This document shows positions 1 through 9,837 of a stretch of DNA of 63,024 bases, piece after piece. A model generated the notes under the pieces. That model made no database searches, had not been told where the DNA came from, and saw nothing but the letters and a program-made list of their open reading frames with translations. Position 1 is the first letter of the stretch. Each line of letters opens with the position of its first letter. The DNA is from Desulfobulbaceae bacterium (GTDB lineage Bacteria; Desulfobacterota; Desulfobulbia; Desulfobulbales; SURF-16): assembly GCA_002868945.1 (NCBI GenBank), contig PKTX01000081.1, positions 1 to 63,024 of the forward strand, written 5' to 3'. The position numbers were made by a program, and so were the translations under genes.

Positions 1-112
1 GCATTTCGGAGTCTCGCTCCGCTCGCTTAGCTCAAGCCGAATTTTGACGACGCATCAGCAGATAGCGAACGAAGAGAGACCTTCGAGCGTAGTAGTTTTT
101 CAACGGGCTGCT
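1..112. repeat. Dispersed palindromic repeat R1, copy 1 (cut by window edge)
   Basis: The right end reads TTTTTCAACGGGCTGCTA, the same terminal sequence as the complete copy at 5483-5628. The inner part (about 40-112) matches the copy at 62925-63024 in inverted orientation over roughly 80 bases. It is noncoding and lies in front of rph. The left part contains a TCGGAGTCT piece also seen inside repeat R2 at 4127-4316. Confidence 0.75.
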
Positions 113-288
113 AACTGTCCAGCTGCACCCCAACTTTGCACGATCACGCCCCCTCACGGAGAGAGGCTCCGGCTCGTTGGCCTGCTTGTCCAAACCTGAG
201 GCACATTTGAACAGTTACAGTCCGGGGGATGCAAGTTTTTTAGCCTTTGCTGGCATAGTTACGCCCCTCGAAAATGAGAGGAACATTC

Positions 289-984
289 ATGCGATCACAT
301 CAGAGAAACAACGAGCAGCTGCGGCCGGTGCAGGTAGAGCGCGGCTTTCAACCCGGCGCCGATGCCTCGGTGCTCATCAAGATGGGCAATACCCACGTGC
401 TCTGTGCCGTTACCGTTGAAGAGACGGTGCCACCCTTTTTGCGCGACAGCGGCAGGGGGTGGATTACCGCGGAATACGGTATGCTGCCCTGTTCCACCAA
501 CAGCCGCATGGCGCGTGAGGCGGCCCGGGGCCGCTCCGGCCGCACCTATGAGATTCAGCGTCTCATCGGCCGCAGCCTGCGCATGATGGTGGATCTTGAC
601 AGCATCGGCGAACGCACCCTGCGGGTGGACTGCGATGTCCTTAATGCCGATGGCGGCACCCGCACCGCCGCCATTACCGGTGCCGCCCTGGCCCTGTATG
701 ATGCCTTTGCCAAGCTGGATAATGAAGGAACGTTGGCCAGGCCGGAGCTGATGCCGGTGGCCGCCATCAGTGCCGGTATTGTCAACGGTGAGGCCCGCCT
801 TGACCTTGATTACAGCGAGGATTCCACGGCCGAGGTCGACGCCAATTTCGTGATGAGCGCTGACGGCCGCATTATCGAGGTCCAGTCCACGGCCGAGGCC
901 CGGCCCTTTAGTCGCACGCAGTTCAACGAGCTGCTCGATCTGGCCGAAAAAGGCGTGCAGGAACTGCTGGAGCTGTGGCTATAA
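289..984 (+). CDS. rph: Ribonuclease PH
   Basis: Phosphorolytic 3'-5' exoribonuclease that trims the 3' ends of tRNA precursors in the cytoplasm. The 231-residue product aligns by eye with RNase PH along its whole length: RPVQVERGF at the N-terminus, [14 protein letters not shown], the arginine-rich stretch [29 protein letters not shown] (core fold and active site) and [11 protein letters not shown] near the end. I start at the ATG at 289 because AGAGG lies 7 bases upstream. The in-frame ATG at 274 would add five residues and has no ribosome site. It is followed directly by tgt; a 20-bp inverted repeat separates the two. Confidence 0.95.
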   Translation: MRSHQRNNEQLRPVQVERGFQPGADASVLIKMGNTHVLCAVTVEETVPPFLRDSGRGWITAEYGMLPCSTNSRMAREAARGRSGRTYEIQRLIGRSLRMMVDLDSIGERTLRVDCDVLNADGGTRTAAITGAALALYDAFAKLDNEGTLARPELMPVAAISAGIVNGEARLDLDYSEDSTAEVDANFVMSADGRIIEVQSTAEARPFSRTQFNELLDLAEKGVQELLELWL

Positions 985-995
985 AAAGAATTTAT

Positions 996-1063
996 AGAAG
1001 GTAGAGAAGTTAAAGAAGGCTGTCGGTACCGATTCTTTACCTCCTTTAACTTCTCTACCTTCT
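996..1063. repeat. 20-bp inverted repeat plus pyrimidine-rich tandem repeats between rph and tgt
   Basis: AGAAGGTAGAGAAGTTAAAG at 996-1015 is the exact reverse complement of 1044-1063, leaving a 28-base loop. From 1051 to about 1107 the strand is a string of CTACCTCC/CTACCTTC units running to the tgt start. The hairpin could end rph transcription, but there is no clean U tract. Similar simple-sequence blocks occur before gpsA (4381-4406). Confidence 0.7.
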
Positions 1064-1107
1064 CTACCTCCTTTACCTTCCCTATCTCCTCTACCTCCTT
1101 CTTCTAA

Positions 1108-2217
<1,110 letters not shown>

Positions 2218-2308
2218 CGATTTTGGGAACTTAAATAACTCTGGACAGAAACTAAATAACGAGGACACCGTCACTTCTTGACGAAACCGAAACACGGAGG
2301 ATTTTTTT

Positions 2309-2650
2309 ATGACTACCTTGGCATTTGCTGCCGACGGTGCTGCGGGCGCGCCAAGCACCTTGGCCAGCTTTGTACCGATGATTCTTATTTTTGTGGTCTT
2401 CTATTTTCTGCTTATTCGCCCCCAGCAGAAGAAGGCCCGCCAGCAGCAGGAGTTTCTGTCGGCCCTGAAAAAGGGTGACGAGGTGGTGAGCAGCGGTGGT
2501 ATCTACGGCAAGATCACCGGCCTCACCGATAGCGTCGTGACCCTGGAGATTGCCGATAACGTGCGCATCAAGGTCTCCCGCCAGGCCATTTCCATGCCGG
2601 CTGCCGCCGCTCAGCAGCCGGGCCAGTCCTGCAGCATCGGCGGTGGTTGA
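2309..2650 (+). CDS. yajC: Sec translocon accessory protein YajC
   Basis: Small inner-membrane subunit that joins SecDF and SecYEG. The 113-residue product has an alanine-rich N-terminus, one membrane helix (about residues 20-40, LASFVPMILIFVVFYFLLI), then the diagnostic RPQQKKARQQQEF and a small basic cytoplasmic domain with KKGDEVVSSGGIYGKI. GGAGG lies 9 bases before the ATG. A strong terminator follows, so secD/secF are not co-transcribed immediately downstream, which is unusual for this gene pair. The C-terminal tail SCSIGGG is short and low in complexity. Confidence 0.95.
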   Translation: MTTLAFAADGAAGAPSTLASFVPMILIFVVFYFLLIRPQQKKARQQQEFLSALKKGDEVVSSGGIYGKITGLTDSVVTLEIADNVRIKVSRQAISMPAAAAQQPGQSCSIGGG

Positions 2651-2690
2651 GGCACCAAAAAGTAGCATCGCCGGGAGCGATTGGAAACGT

Positions 2691-2730
2691 AAAAAAGCCC
2701 GTTCACAGAGATGTGAGCGGGCTTTTTTTT
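2691..2730 (+). terminator. Rho-independent terminator after yajC
   Basis: GCCCGTTCACA and TGTGAGCGGGC form an 11-bp stem with one G-U pair and a GAGA loop. The stem is preceded by six A and followed by eight T, so it could also stop transcription from the opposite side. Confidence 0.9.
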
Positions 2731-2843
2731 ATGATCGGCACCCCGATCAGTTACAAGACCTCGTGTCTTGTGGCATTGTCTGTAAGCACGAGGATGATGT
2801 CTGGGCCACATCGTCATTTTCTTCCTTGGCCGTTGCCCCCTTT

Positions 2844-2890
2844 GACCGGCTCAGGGCGCGGCAAGAGGAGAAGCGCTCCCTGAGCCGGTC
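2844..2890. repeat. GACCGGCTCAGGG palindromic repeat overlapping the U32 gene end
   Basis: GACCGGCTCAGGG (2844-2856) and its exact reverse complement (2878-2890) flank a 21-base centre. The pattern resembles widespread bacterial intergenic repeats built on a CTGAGC(C)GGTCGA core. The last 13 codons of the minus-strand U32 gene run through it. Confidence 0.75.
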
Positions 2891-4122
2891 GAGGGACGGA
2901 CTCGCCGAACCAAGGCGTATTGTTGCCAGGCGATGTGCCGGTCGGCAACCACCTTGACGGTGAGGCCGGGATTGGCCTGGTCCAGCAGGCTGTCATCCAG
3001 GGTGCGCAGCTCTTTGATGGTAAAGGGAATATTCTCCAGGCCCGGTCCCATGTACTCCAGGGCGTCGCCCGGCCTGATCACATGGCGGATCTCCATCTGC
3101 ACCGGCTCGCCCTGTTTGGCGATAATGGCGGCCGGCACGTAGTCCTGGGTAACCTTGGGACCGCTATAAAGCATGTTCTCCGCATCCACGGAACCGTCGA
3201 AAAAGTTCTCCGAATAGCCCCGTGAGCCAAGTTTGAGTATCTCGGCCATGAAGTCGGGCGGCATTTCTATCTTTGCGGTGGGGTCGTTGTGGCGCTGTTG
3301 CTCGATATAGTCGAGGGCGGCCCGGTAGATTCTGACAATACCGCCGGCATAATAGATACCCTTCATGCGTCCCTCCAGCTTGACGGAGTCGACACCGGCC
3401 GCCAGCAGCTCGGGCAGGCGGTTGAGCAGGCAGAGGTCCTTGGAGTTGAAGATATAGACGCCGCGCTCATCCTCCATCACCGGAAAATATTCGCCGGGCC
3501 GTTTCTCCTCTTCCAACCGATAGCTGTAGCGGCAGGGATGGGCACAGGCCCCCTGGTTGGCGTCGCGGCCGGTGAGGTAGTGGCTCAGCATGCAGCGGCC
3601 CGAGTAGGAGATGCACAGGGCGCCGTGCACAAAGACCTCCACCTTGGCGCTGAGGGCCTCCTTGACCTGACGGATTTCGGCAAGTGACAGCTCCCGGGCC
3701 AGGTTGACGCGGCTGGCGCCCTGATCCTGCCAGAACAGGGCACTCTGGCTGTTGGTGATATTGGCCTGGGTGGAGATGTGGATCTTCATCTCCGGCACGA
3801 TGCGGCGGGCCAGCCGGAAGATACCGGCATCGCCGATGATCAGGGCGTCCACCCCCAGGTCGGCCAGTTCGCGCAGATAGGCGGGCAGGGCGTCAAGGTC
3901 GCGGTTGTGGGCCATGATGTTGACGGTGACAAAGAGGCGCACCCCCCGCTGATGGGCAAAGGCCACGGCCTGGGCCAGCTCATCGTGGTCAAAGTTGACC
4001 GCCTTGGCCCGCAGACCAAAGGCCTTGCCGCCCAGGTAGACGGCATCAGCACCGTACAGGATGGCGGTTTTCAGCTTTTCTATGCTGCCGGCCGGGGCCA
4101 GCAGTTCGGGAAGTGGATGCAT
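2851..4122 (-). CDS. Peptidase U32 family protein (TrhP/YegQ-like tRNA hydroxylation protein)
   Basis: The 423-residue protein opens with ELLAPAGSIEKLKTAILYGADAVYLGG, typical of the U32 family. In the middle it has the cysteine signature CISYSGRCMLSHYLTGRD followed by NQGACAHPC, as in the YegQ/TrhP branch. TrhP is known to act in prephenate-dependent 5-hydroxyuridine formation at tRNA position 34; assignment to that branch is by resemblance only. The gene stands alone, convergent with yajC. Its last residues (about RPSTGSGSASPLAAP) look unlike the family and are encoded by the palindromic repeat at 2844-2890, suggesting the repeat replaced the original stop region. Confidence 0.88.
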   Translation of the reverse strand: MHPLPELLAPAGSIEKLKTAILYGADAVYLGGKAFGLRAKAVNFDHDELAQAVAFAHQRGVRLFVTVNIMAHNRDLDALPAYLRELADLGVDALIIGDAGIFRLARRIVPEMKIHISTQANITNSQSALFWQDQGASRVNLARELSLAEIRQVKEALSAKVEVFVHGALCISYSGRCMLSHYLTGRDANQGACAHPCRYSYRLEEEKRPGEYFPVMEDERGVYIFNSKDLCLLNRLPELLAAGVDSVKLEGRMKGIYYAGGIVRIYRAALDYIEQQRHNDPTAKIEMPPDFMAEILKLGSRGYSENFFDGSVDAENMLYSGPKVTQDYVPAAIIAKQGEPVQMEIRHVIRPGDALEYMGPGLENIPFTIKELRTLDDSLLDQANPGLTVKVVADRHIAWQQYALVRRVRPSTGSGSASPLAAP

Positions 4123-4126
4123 GGGT

Positions 4127-4316
4127 AGTGCCTGTCCAGTAATGGCCCTCTCGGAGTCTCCTAAACTCGCTTACCGGCCCGATCATTAGCGTCAGGCTCG
4201 GGGAAAAATAATGCTCGGAGGTAAGCGAAACGAGGTGAAGACTCCGATATCGAATACATGCCCTGCCTATTTTTTCGTAGACCTTGATCTCGAAACGAGA
4301 TGACCCTTTTCCGGAC
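4127..4316. repeat. Dispersed repeat R2, copy A (with inner inverted repeat)
   Basis: It starts TAGTGCCTGTCCAG and shares its core (GCCCGATC, AATAATGCTCGG, CTTGATCTCGAA) with the copy at 35302-35444. The ends form an imperfect inverted repeat. Copy A is about 50 bases longer because it carries an inner inverted repeat, TCGGAGTCT...CTCGCTTACC against GGTAAGCGAA...AGACTCCGA. Pieces of that inner repeat recur at 1-30 and 9384-9412. It lies between the divergent U32 and gpsA genes, where the promoters should be. Confidence 0.75.
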
Positions 4317-4380
4317 TGAGACGAGGGCAGGGAGAAAGGGGAAATGGATTTGAGGATCTTTACCTTACTTACCCCTTATT

Positions 4381-4406
4381 TCTCAACTTCTCAACTTCTC
4401 AACTTC
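4381..4406. repeat. Tandem 8-bp repeat CTCAACTT before gpsA
   Basis: Three consecutive CTCAACTT units followed by a partial unit, ending about 35 bases before the gpsA start. This is simple-sequence DNA that could vary in length between strains. Confidence 0.8.
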
Positions 4407-4439
4407 ACACCGCCATACAAATACAGTACATTCTTGACC

Positions 4440-5474
4440 ATGAGCGAATTCCAAGACATAGCGGTCATCGGCGCCGGCAGTTGGGGCACGGCCCTGGCCA
4501 AGCTGCTCAGCGATCAGGGCCATCGCGTCACTCTCTGGGGGCATGACAAGGCCCATGTGGAGGCGGTCCAGGCCCAGCGCCGTAACATAAAATATCTGCC
4601 CGATTTCTGCCTGGCCGAGACCCTGACCGCCACCCATGACCTGCGGCTGGCCGTGGCCGGCAAACCCGTCATTCTCATGGTGGTGCCCTCCCATGTCAGC
4701 CGCGAGGTGTTCCGGCAGGTGCAGGCCGAGCTAACCGGCGAACCGATCATCATCTCCGCCACCAAGGGCATTGAAAACGACACCCTGCTCACCATGACCC
4801 AGGTCATGACCGAAGAGCTGCAGGCCGCCGGCAAAAGGGCCAGGCTCGGCGTCCTGGCCGGGCCCAGTTTTGCCAAGGAGGTGGCCCAACGTCTGCCCAC
4901 TGCCGTCAGCGTTGCCGCCGGCAATAAGGAAACAGCGGCAGCCATTCAGCGTATCTTTTTTACGGATCGTTTCCGGGTCTATACCTCCACCGACATGATC
5001 GGTTTGGAGTTGGGCGGCGCCCTCAAGAATCCCATTGCCATTGCAGCCGGTATCTGCGACGGCGCCGGATACGGCACCAACACCAGGGCGGCGCTCATCA
5101 CCCGCGGCCTGGCCGAGATCACCCGCCTGGGTGTCAAAATGGGGGCCTCCCCCCTGACCTTTGCCGGCTTGGGTGGTCTGGGCGATTTGGTGTTGACCTG
5201 TACCGGCGATCTGTCGCGCAACCGCACCGTGGGCATCAAACTGGGCCAGGGCCGCACGCTCTCCGCCATCCTGGCGGAGATGGAGATGGTGGCCGAGGGA
5301 GTCAAGACCACCCGTTCCGCCTGGCATCTGGCCTGCCGGGAAAAGGTGGATATGCCCATTTTAGAACAGATGTATCTGGTGCTCTATGAGGACAAGCCCT
5401 GTGCCGCCGCCGTCCATGACCTGCTCACCCGCGACCTGAAGGACGAGGATGAGTTCAGCGCGGATTTGAACTAA
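4440..5474 (+). CDS. gpsA: NAD(P)-dependent glycerol-3-phosphate dehydrogenase
   Basis: Reduces dihydroxyacetone phosphate to sn-glycerol 3-phosphate, the backbone for phospholipids, in the cytoplasm. The 344-residue product has the N-terminal Rossmann motif IGAGSWGTALAKLL, the substrate-domain stretch ATKGIE, the catalytic-lysine region GPSFAKEV and LGGALKNPIAIAAG, then GLGGLGDLVLTCTGDLSRNR. I choose the ATG at 4440 (MSEFQDIAVIGAG). The upstream in-frame extension to 4344 is only repeat-derived sequence (LLTPYFSTSQLLNFTPP). No strong ribosome site is visible. Two palindromic repeats follow the stop codon. Confidence 0.95.
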   Translation: MSEFQDIAVIGAGSWGTALAKLLSDQGHRVTLWGHDKAHVEAVQAQRRNIKYLPDFCLAETLTATHDLRLAVAGKPVILMVVPSHVSREVFRQVQAELTGEPIIISATKGIENDTLLTMTQVMTEELQAAGKRARLGVLAGPSFAKEVAQRLPTAVSVAAGNKETAAAIQRIFFTDRFRVYTSTDMIGLELGGALKNPIAIAAGICDGAGYGTNTRAALITRGLAEITRLGVKMGASPLTFAGLGGLGDLVLTCTGDLSRNRTVGIKLGQGRTLSAILAEMEMVAEGVKTTRSAWHLACREKVDMPILEQMYLVLYEDKPCAAAVHDLLTRDLKDEDEFSADLN

Positions 5475-5482
5475 GATACCCC

Positions 5483-5628
5483 TAGCAGCCCGTTGAAAAA
5501 GGTAGCGAGCGAAGCTGAGGCTAGGAAAAATGAGGCGAAAAAGCGCAGTTTACATAGGGTAAATGAGCATTTTGAGCCGAGTTTTGACGACGCATCAGCA
5601 AGCGCAGTAGTTTTTCAACGGGCTGCTA
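5483..5628. repeat. Dispersed palindromic repeat R1, copy 2 (complete, MITE-like)
   Basis: A 146-bp element with perfect 18-bp terminal inverted repeats: TAGCAGCCCGTTGAAAAA at 5483-5500 and its reverse complement at 5611-5628. The inside contains GACGACGCATCAGCA, shared with copies 1 and 3. It encodes no transposase. The size and ends resemble a miniature inverted-repeat element, though no target duplication was identified. Confidence 0.8.
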
Positions 5629-5629
5629 T

Positions 5630-5705
5630 GAGCCTGTCGGACTTAGACATAAATCTACTGCAAATTCGAAAAATCAAGGCCAGATTCTCTAAGTCCGACA
5701 GGCTC
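5630..5705. repeat. Palindromic repeat R4 (18-bp arms)
   Basis: GAGCCTGTCGGACTTAGA (5630-5647) and its exact reverse complement (5688-5705) surround a 40-base AT-rich centre. It lies 1 base after the R1 element, so two unrelated palindromes are stacked behind gpsA. Confidence 0.8.
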
Positions 5706-5744
5706 CTATGAATTCAACTTTCCGAGTTGAGATAACTGCTCGAT

Positions 5745-5824
5745 GAGAATTCAGAATTTAGAAATCGGAACGACGGAATTTTGAATTTTTCTACTGTTTT
5801 CTCACTCCTGAATTCTGAATTCTC
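5745..5824. repeat. GAATTC-rich hairpin repeat R5
   Basis: GAGAATTCAGAATTTAG (5745-5761) pairs with CTGAATTCTGAATTCTC (5808-5824) with one G-T pair. The same AATTCTGA / GACTCCT heptamer vocabulary returns at about 6937-6966, 9683-9740 and 11213-11236, always between genes. Confidence 0.7.
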
Positions 5825-5871
5825 TTTTAATATCGAATAGGTACTTCACCTTCACTAATTTTCATAACAAA

Positions 5872-6906
5872 ATGACCAAACTGACACAGACCGTTAAAGC
5901 CTCTGGTTGAGCGGCTAAAATAAGTCCAGGGGACCTGGACAATATTCTCTGTGGTCTGGATCTGCCCACGGATGTCAATCTCATGGTCGGGGCCGGCGGC
6001 TATGACGACGCCGGGGTCTATCGTTTAAACGATGACACCGCCCTGATTCAGACGGTGGATTTCTTTACTCCCATTGTCGACGATCCCTATCGCTTCGGCC
6101 AGATTGCCGCGGCCAACTCCTTAAGCGACGTCTATGCCATGGGCGGCAGGCCTCTGTTGGCCATGAATATTGTCTGTTTTCCCATTAAAACCATGGACAG
6201 ACAGATTTTGAAGGATATCCTGGCCGGCGGCCTGGACAAGATCCGCGAGGCCGGAGCCCTGCTGGTGGGCGGTCATTCCGTGGAGGACGGCGAAACCAAG
6301 TACGGCCTGTCCGTCACCGGCATTGTCCACCCGGAGCAGGTGCTGCTCAACTCCGGGGCCCGGCCGGGCGACAAACTGTTGCTTACCAAGCCCATCGGCA
6401 CCGGTATCTTGTCCACCGCCATCAAGGGAGGTCTCGGCGGCCCGGAGCTGGAAGAGGAGATCAGCGCCTGCATGGCCTGTCTCAACAAGGCGGCCGGCGA
6501 GGCCATGGCCGGTTTGGCCCATGGTGCCACCGATATCACAGGTTTCGGCCTGCTGGGCCATGCCCAGGAGATGGCGGCGGCCAGTAAGGTTGCCATCCAT
6601 CTCGACCCGGCAGCCATTCCCCTGCTGCCCCAGGTTGTTGATTTTGCCCATATGGGCATTATTCCGGAAGGCGGCCACAAGAATCTCTCGTTTTATCGCC
6701 GCTGCCTGACCGACTCGTCGTTGCCCGAGGGCCATGTCATGGAACTGATCCTGGCTGATCCTCAGACTTCCGGCGGCCTGCTTATTGCCGCGCCGGAAGA
6801 GGAGCTGGCTGCCATCCAGGCCAAGATAGCGGTGGGCGGCTACCCCTATGAGACCGCCATCATCGGCGAGGTGGTTGCCGGTGAGCCGGGCACGGTCAGT
6901 ATCTAA
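5872..6906 (+). CDS. selD: Selenophosphate synthetase, selenocysteine-containing
   Basis: Makes selenophosphate from selenide and ATP for selenocysteine and selenouridine synthesis. The reading frame starts at ATG 5872 and contains an in-frame TGA at 5908-5910 (residue 13) within SG-U-AAKISPGDL. This is exactly where SelD proteins carry catalytic Cys or Sec, with the essential Lys three residues later. With UGA read as Sec the protein is 344 residues, the usual length, and continues with MVGAGGYDDAGVY, HSVEDGETKYGLSVTG and ADPQTSGGLLIA. A hairpin right after the UGA fits a bacterial SECIS. Conventional gene callers would start at 5983 and lose the active site. selA/selB are not in the window. 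Confidence 0.93.
5911..5940 (+). promoter_or_regulatory. Bacterial SECIS-like hairpin in selD
   Basis: GTCCAGG (5924-5930) and CCTGGAC (5934-5940) form a perfect 7-bp stem closing a GGA loop. The loop lies 20 bases after the UGA at 5908-5910. A short stem with G in the apical loop about 16-37 bases past the UGA is the known requirement for SelB binding. It lies inside the coding sequence, as in bacteria generally. Confidence 0.8.
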
Positions 6907-7089
6907 GGATGTCCGGCAAAGTTCATCATTAAACGAGAATTCAGGATTCAGAATTCAGGAGTGAGGAGGTAGAAGAACAGCCTGAAAGGCCGTCCTTCCG
7001 ACTTTGCCATGTTGTCATTAAGTTGCATCTTATCAATAAGATAGCCTGAGCCGGAAGGCTGGGGGAGAACGTTTTCCCGGACTTCGACG

Positions 7090-7147
7090 CTGAACCAAAA
7101 AAACGAGGCTGCCCCGCTTTGGGGACAGCCTCGTTTTTTTGGTTCAG
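7090..7147. terminator. Bidirectional terminator between selD and the phosphate transporter
   Basis: A nearly perfect 58-base palindrome: AAAAAAACGAGGCTG-CCCC, loop GCTTT, GGGG-CAGCCTCGTTTTTTT, with CTGAACC/GGTTCAG outer arms. A-run and T-run on both sides make it suitable for the convergent selD and PiT transcripts. The 183 bases from selD to this hairpin hold only an R5 repeat fragment (about 6937-6966). Confidence 0.92.
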
Positions 7148-7160
7148 CTGCGCTTGCTAC

Positions 7161-7180
7161 CGTTTTTCAACGGATTGCTA
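7161..7180. repeat. Solo end fragment of repeat R1
   Basis: CGTTTTTCAACGGATTGCTA matches the R1 right terminus except for one base. It overlaps the stop codon of the minus-strand phosphate transporter (7178-7180), so the gene end appears to have been formed by the repeat. Confidence 0.5.
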
Positions 7181-8491
7181 GCCGGCAATAACCGGGATGA
7201 GCATCTCCAGAAAGACGGCTCGGCCGATGACAAAGAGGATAATGGAGAGGATGGCGGCAATCGGCACGGTGATGAACCAGGAACCGAAGATGCGGCGGGT
7301 TACTTCACCGTCAATGCCGCCTAAGCCGCGGGCCAGTCCGATACCCATGATGGCGCCCACCAGGGTATGGGTGGTGGAGACCGGCAGGGCCAGGCGCGTG
7401 CAGATGAGTACGGTGGCTGTGGCGGCAATATCCGCGGCCACCCCGCGCGACGGGGTAATCTCGCAGATCTTGGTGCCCACCGTGGTCATGACCTTGTGAC
7501 CATAAGAGGCCAGGCCAAGAACAATACCTGCGCCACCCAGGCAGAGAACCCAAAAGGGGACGCCGACCTTCATGGCCACATCGCCGGTCTGGAGAATATG
7601 AACAATGGCGGCAAAGGGGCCGATGGCGTTGGCGACATCATTGGCGCCGTGGGCAAAGGCCACTGAACAGGAACTGATGATGACCAGGGGCACGAACACA
7701 TTTTCCACCGCCTCCAGCTGCTTGGCAATGGGCAGTTCCCGCTTGTCCTTGAGCTTGGCCCGCACGTAAATACGGGAGGCGTAGGCCGTGACCAGGGCCA
7801 GACCCACCGCCAGCAGCAGGGTGACGTTGTCGGTGAGCCAGGGTATATTGCCGATAACATGCTTGAGTCCCTTGTAGACCGTGGCCAGGGTAACCACCAT
7901 CACAAGGAGAAAGACAATAAAGGGTGTATAGATTATGGCGGCCCGGGCCGGCCTGGTGCGGCCCAGGATGCGGCGAGAGATAAACTTGAAAATGACAAAG
8001 GCGCAGATGCCGCCGAACAGCGGTGAGATGAACCAGGAGGCGACGATCTGGCTCATCTTGGTCCAGTTGACGGCATTGACGCCCACTGCCACAATGCCGA
8101 AGCCGGCCACGGCGCCGACAATGGAATGGGTGGTGGAGACCGGCATGCCGATGAAGGTGGCCAGATTGAGCCAGATGGCGGCGCAGAGCAGTGCCGCAGC
8201 CATGCCGATGACAATAATGGCAGCTGCCTCGCCTTCTCGCAGGCCGGGCATGTTGGCAAGGAGCGAGGGGTCGACAATGCCCTTGCGCACCGTTTCAGTA
8301 ACATGAGAGCCGACCAAGACAGCACCGGCAAATTCGCAGATGCCGGCCAGGATAACGGCCTGTTTGATGCTGAGCGCCTTTGACCCCACGGCATCGGCCA
8401 TGGAGTTGGCCACGTCGTTGGCGCCGATATTCCAGGCCATATAAAGGCCGATGAGTGCTGTGAGACCAATGATAACTGTTGAAATATCCAT
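7178..8491 (-). CDS. PiT-family inorganic phosphate transporter
   Basis: Inner-membrane low-affinity phosphate (metal-phosphate) permease. The protein of about 437 residues has two homologous halves, each with the family signature GANDVANSMADAVGSKAL near the N-terminus and HGANDVANAIGPFAA in the middle, plus PVSTTHSIVGAV and PVSTTHTLVGAI. About ten hydrophobic segments are visible. I prefer the ATG at 8491 (MDISTVIIGLTALIG); an in-frame TTG at 8524 would add 11 residues. It sits 95 bases after a DUF47 gene on the same strand, the standard pit-DUF47 pairing. Confidence 0.92.
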   Translation of the reverse strand: MDISTVIIGLTALIGLYMAWNIGANDVANSMADAVGSKALSIKQAVILAGICEFAGAVLVGSHVTETVRKGIVDPSLLANMPGLREGEAAAIIVIGMAAALLCAAIWLNLATFIGMPVSTTHSIVGAVAGFGIVAVGVNAVNWTKMSQIVASWFISPLFGGICAFVIFKFISRRILGRTRPARAAIIYTPFIVFLLVMVVTLATVYKGLKHVIGNIPWLTDNVTLLLAVGLALVTAYASRIYVRAKLKDKRELPIAKQLEAVENVFVPLVIISSCSVAFAHGANDVANAIGPFAAIVHILQTGDVAMKVGVPFWVLCLGGAGIVLGLASYGHKVMTTVGTKICEITPSRGVAADIAATATVLICTRLALPVSTTHTLVGAIMGIGLARGLGGIDGEVTRRIFGSWFITVPIAAILSIILFVIGRAVFLEMLIPVIAG

Positions 8492-8586
8492 GGATAAACC
8501 TACGGCTGAACCCAGCTCTGCCAAGGTGTCAGCCCTCTCCCCTTTTGCTGATGTGATGTATAATGGATGAATCCTGGTCCGGCCTG

Positions 8587-9258
8587 CTATTTGTGGAGCA
8601 TGGCCCGGAGAAAGTCGCCGGCATTTTCCGCCTCATTGGCAATGGCGGAGAGTTTGAGCAGCATCTTTTCATAGAAAATGATGTCAATGGTGCTCACCTC
8701 CCCTTCCAGGGCATACAGAGCCTTGGAGAGTTGGCGGCCCAGCTTGTCCGCCTTCCACTCTTCCTTGCCCAGATTATTGATGAGCTCAAGTACCATGCGC
8801 GCCTCCGCCCCTGAAAAGGAGACCTCGGCCAGGTTTTTGAACTCGACAGCCGCGGTAAGCAGGGTGCCGCTCACCTGAAAGACCTGGATAACGAATTCCA
8901 TGAATTTTTCATGGAGGCCCGGGTGCAGCCGAGTTTTGCGGAGGGTGAGAATAACGGAAAAATCCTCCGCATAATCAGCCATCTTTTCCTGGCACTGCAA
9001 AAAGCCGTCAAGCTCCTCGCGGTTCACCGGCAGGAAATAGCGCCTGGGCAGGTGGGCGCGGATGTCATGCTTGAGCTTGTCCGCCTCATATTCGGTTTTT
9101 GACACCCGGTGCTGCAGCTCTTCGAGCCACTCCCAGTCCTCGGCGATAAGGGCCTCGATCATGGGCTTGACAAACTCCACACACTCGTGCACCTTACGGG
9201 CATGGTCAACAAGATGACCAATGGGAGAGTTCCCCAGTAAGTCTCCAATTATTGTCAT
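8587..9258 (-). CDS. DUF47 (PhoU-like) family protein, phosphate transport partner
   Basis: A 223-residue all-helical PhoU-like protein (MTIIGDLLGNSPIG start; KTEYEADKLKHDIRAHL and NEAENAGDFLRAMLHK are typical). Members are encoded beside PiT permeases and are thought to regulate phosphate uptake; direct function here is inferred from that pairing. The ATG at 9258 is preceded by GAGGAG at a 7-base distance. It is the first gene of a two-gene operon with the transporter. Confidence 0.88.
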   Translation of the reverse strand: MTIIGDLLGNSPIGHLVDHARKVHECVEFVKPMIEALIAEDWEWLEELQHRVSKTEYEADKLKHDIRAHLPRRYFLPVNREELDGFLQCQEKMADYAEDFSVILTLRKTRLHPGLHEKFMEFVIQVFQVSGTLLTAAVEFKNLAEVSFSGAEARMVLELINNLGKEEWKADKLGRQLSKALYALEGEVSTIDIIFYEKMLLKLSAIANEAENAGDFLRAMLHK

Positions 9259-9837
<579 letters not shown>

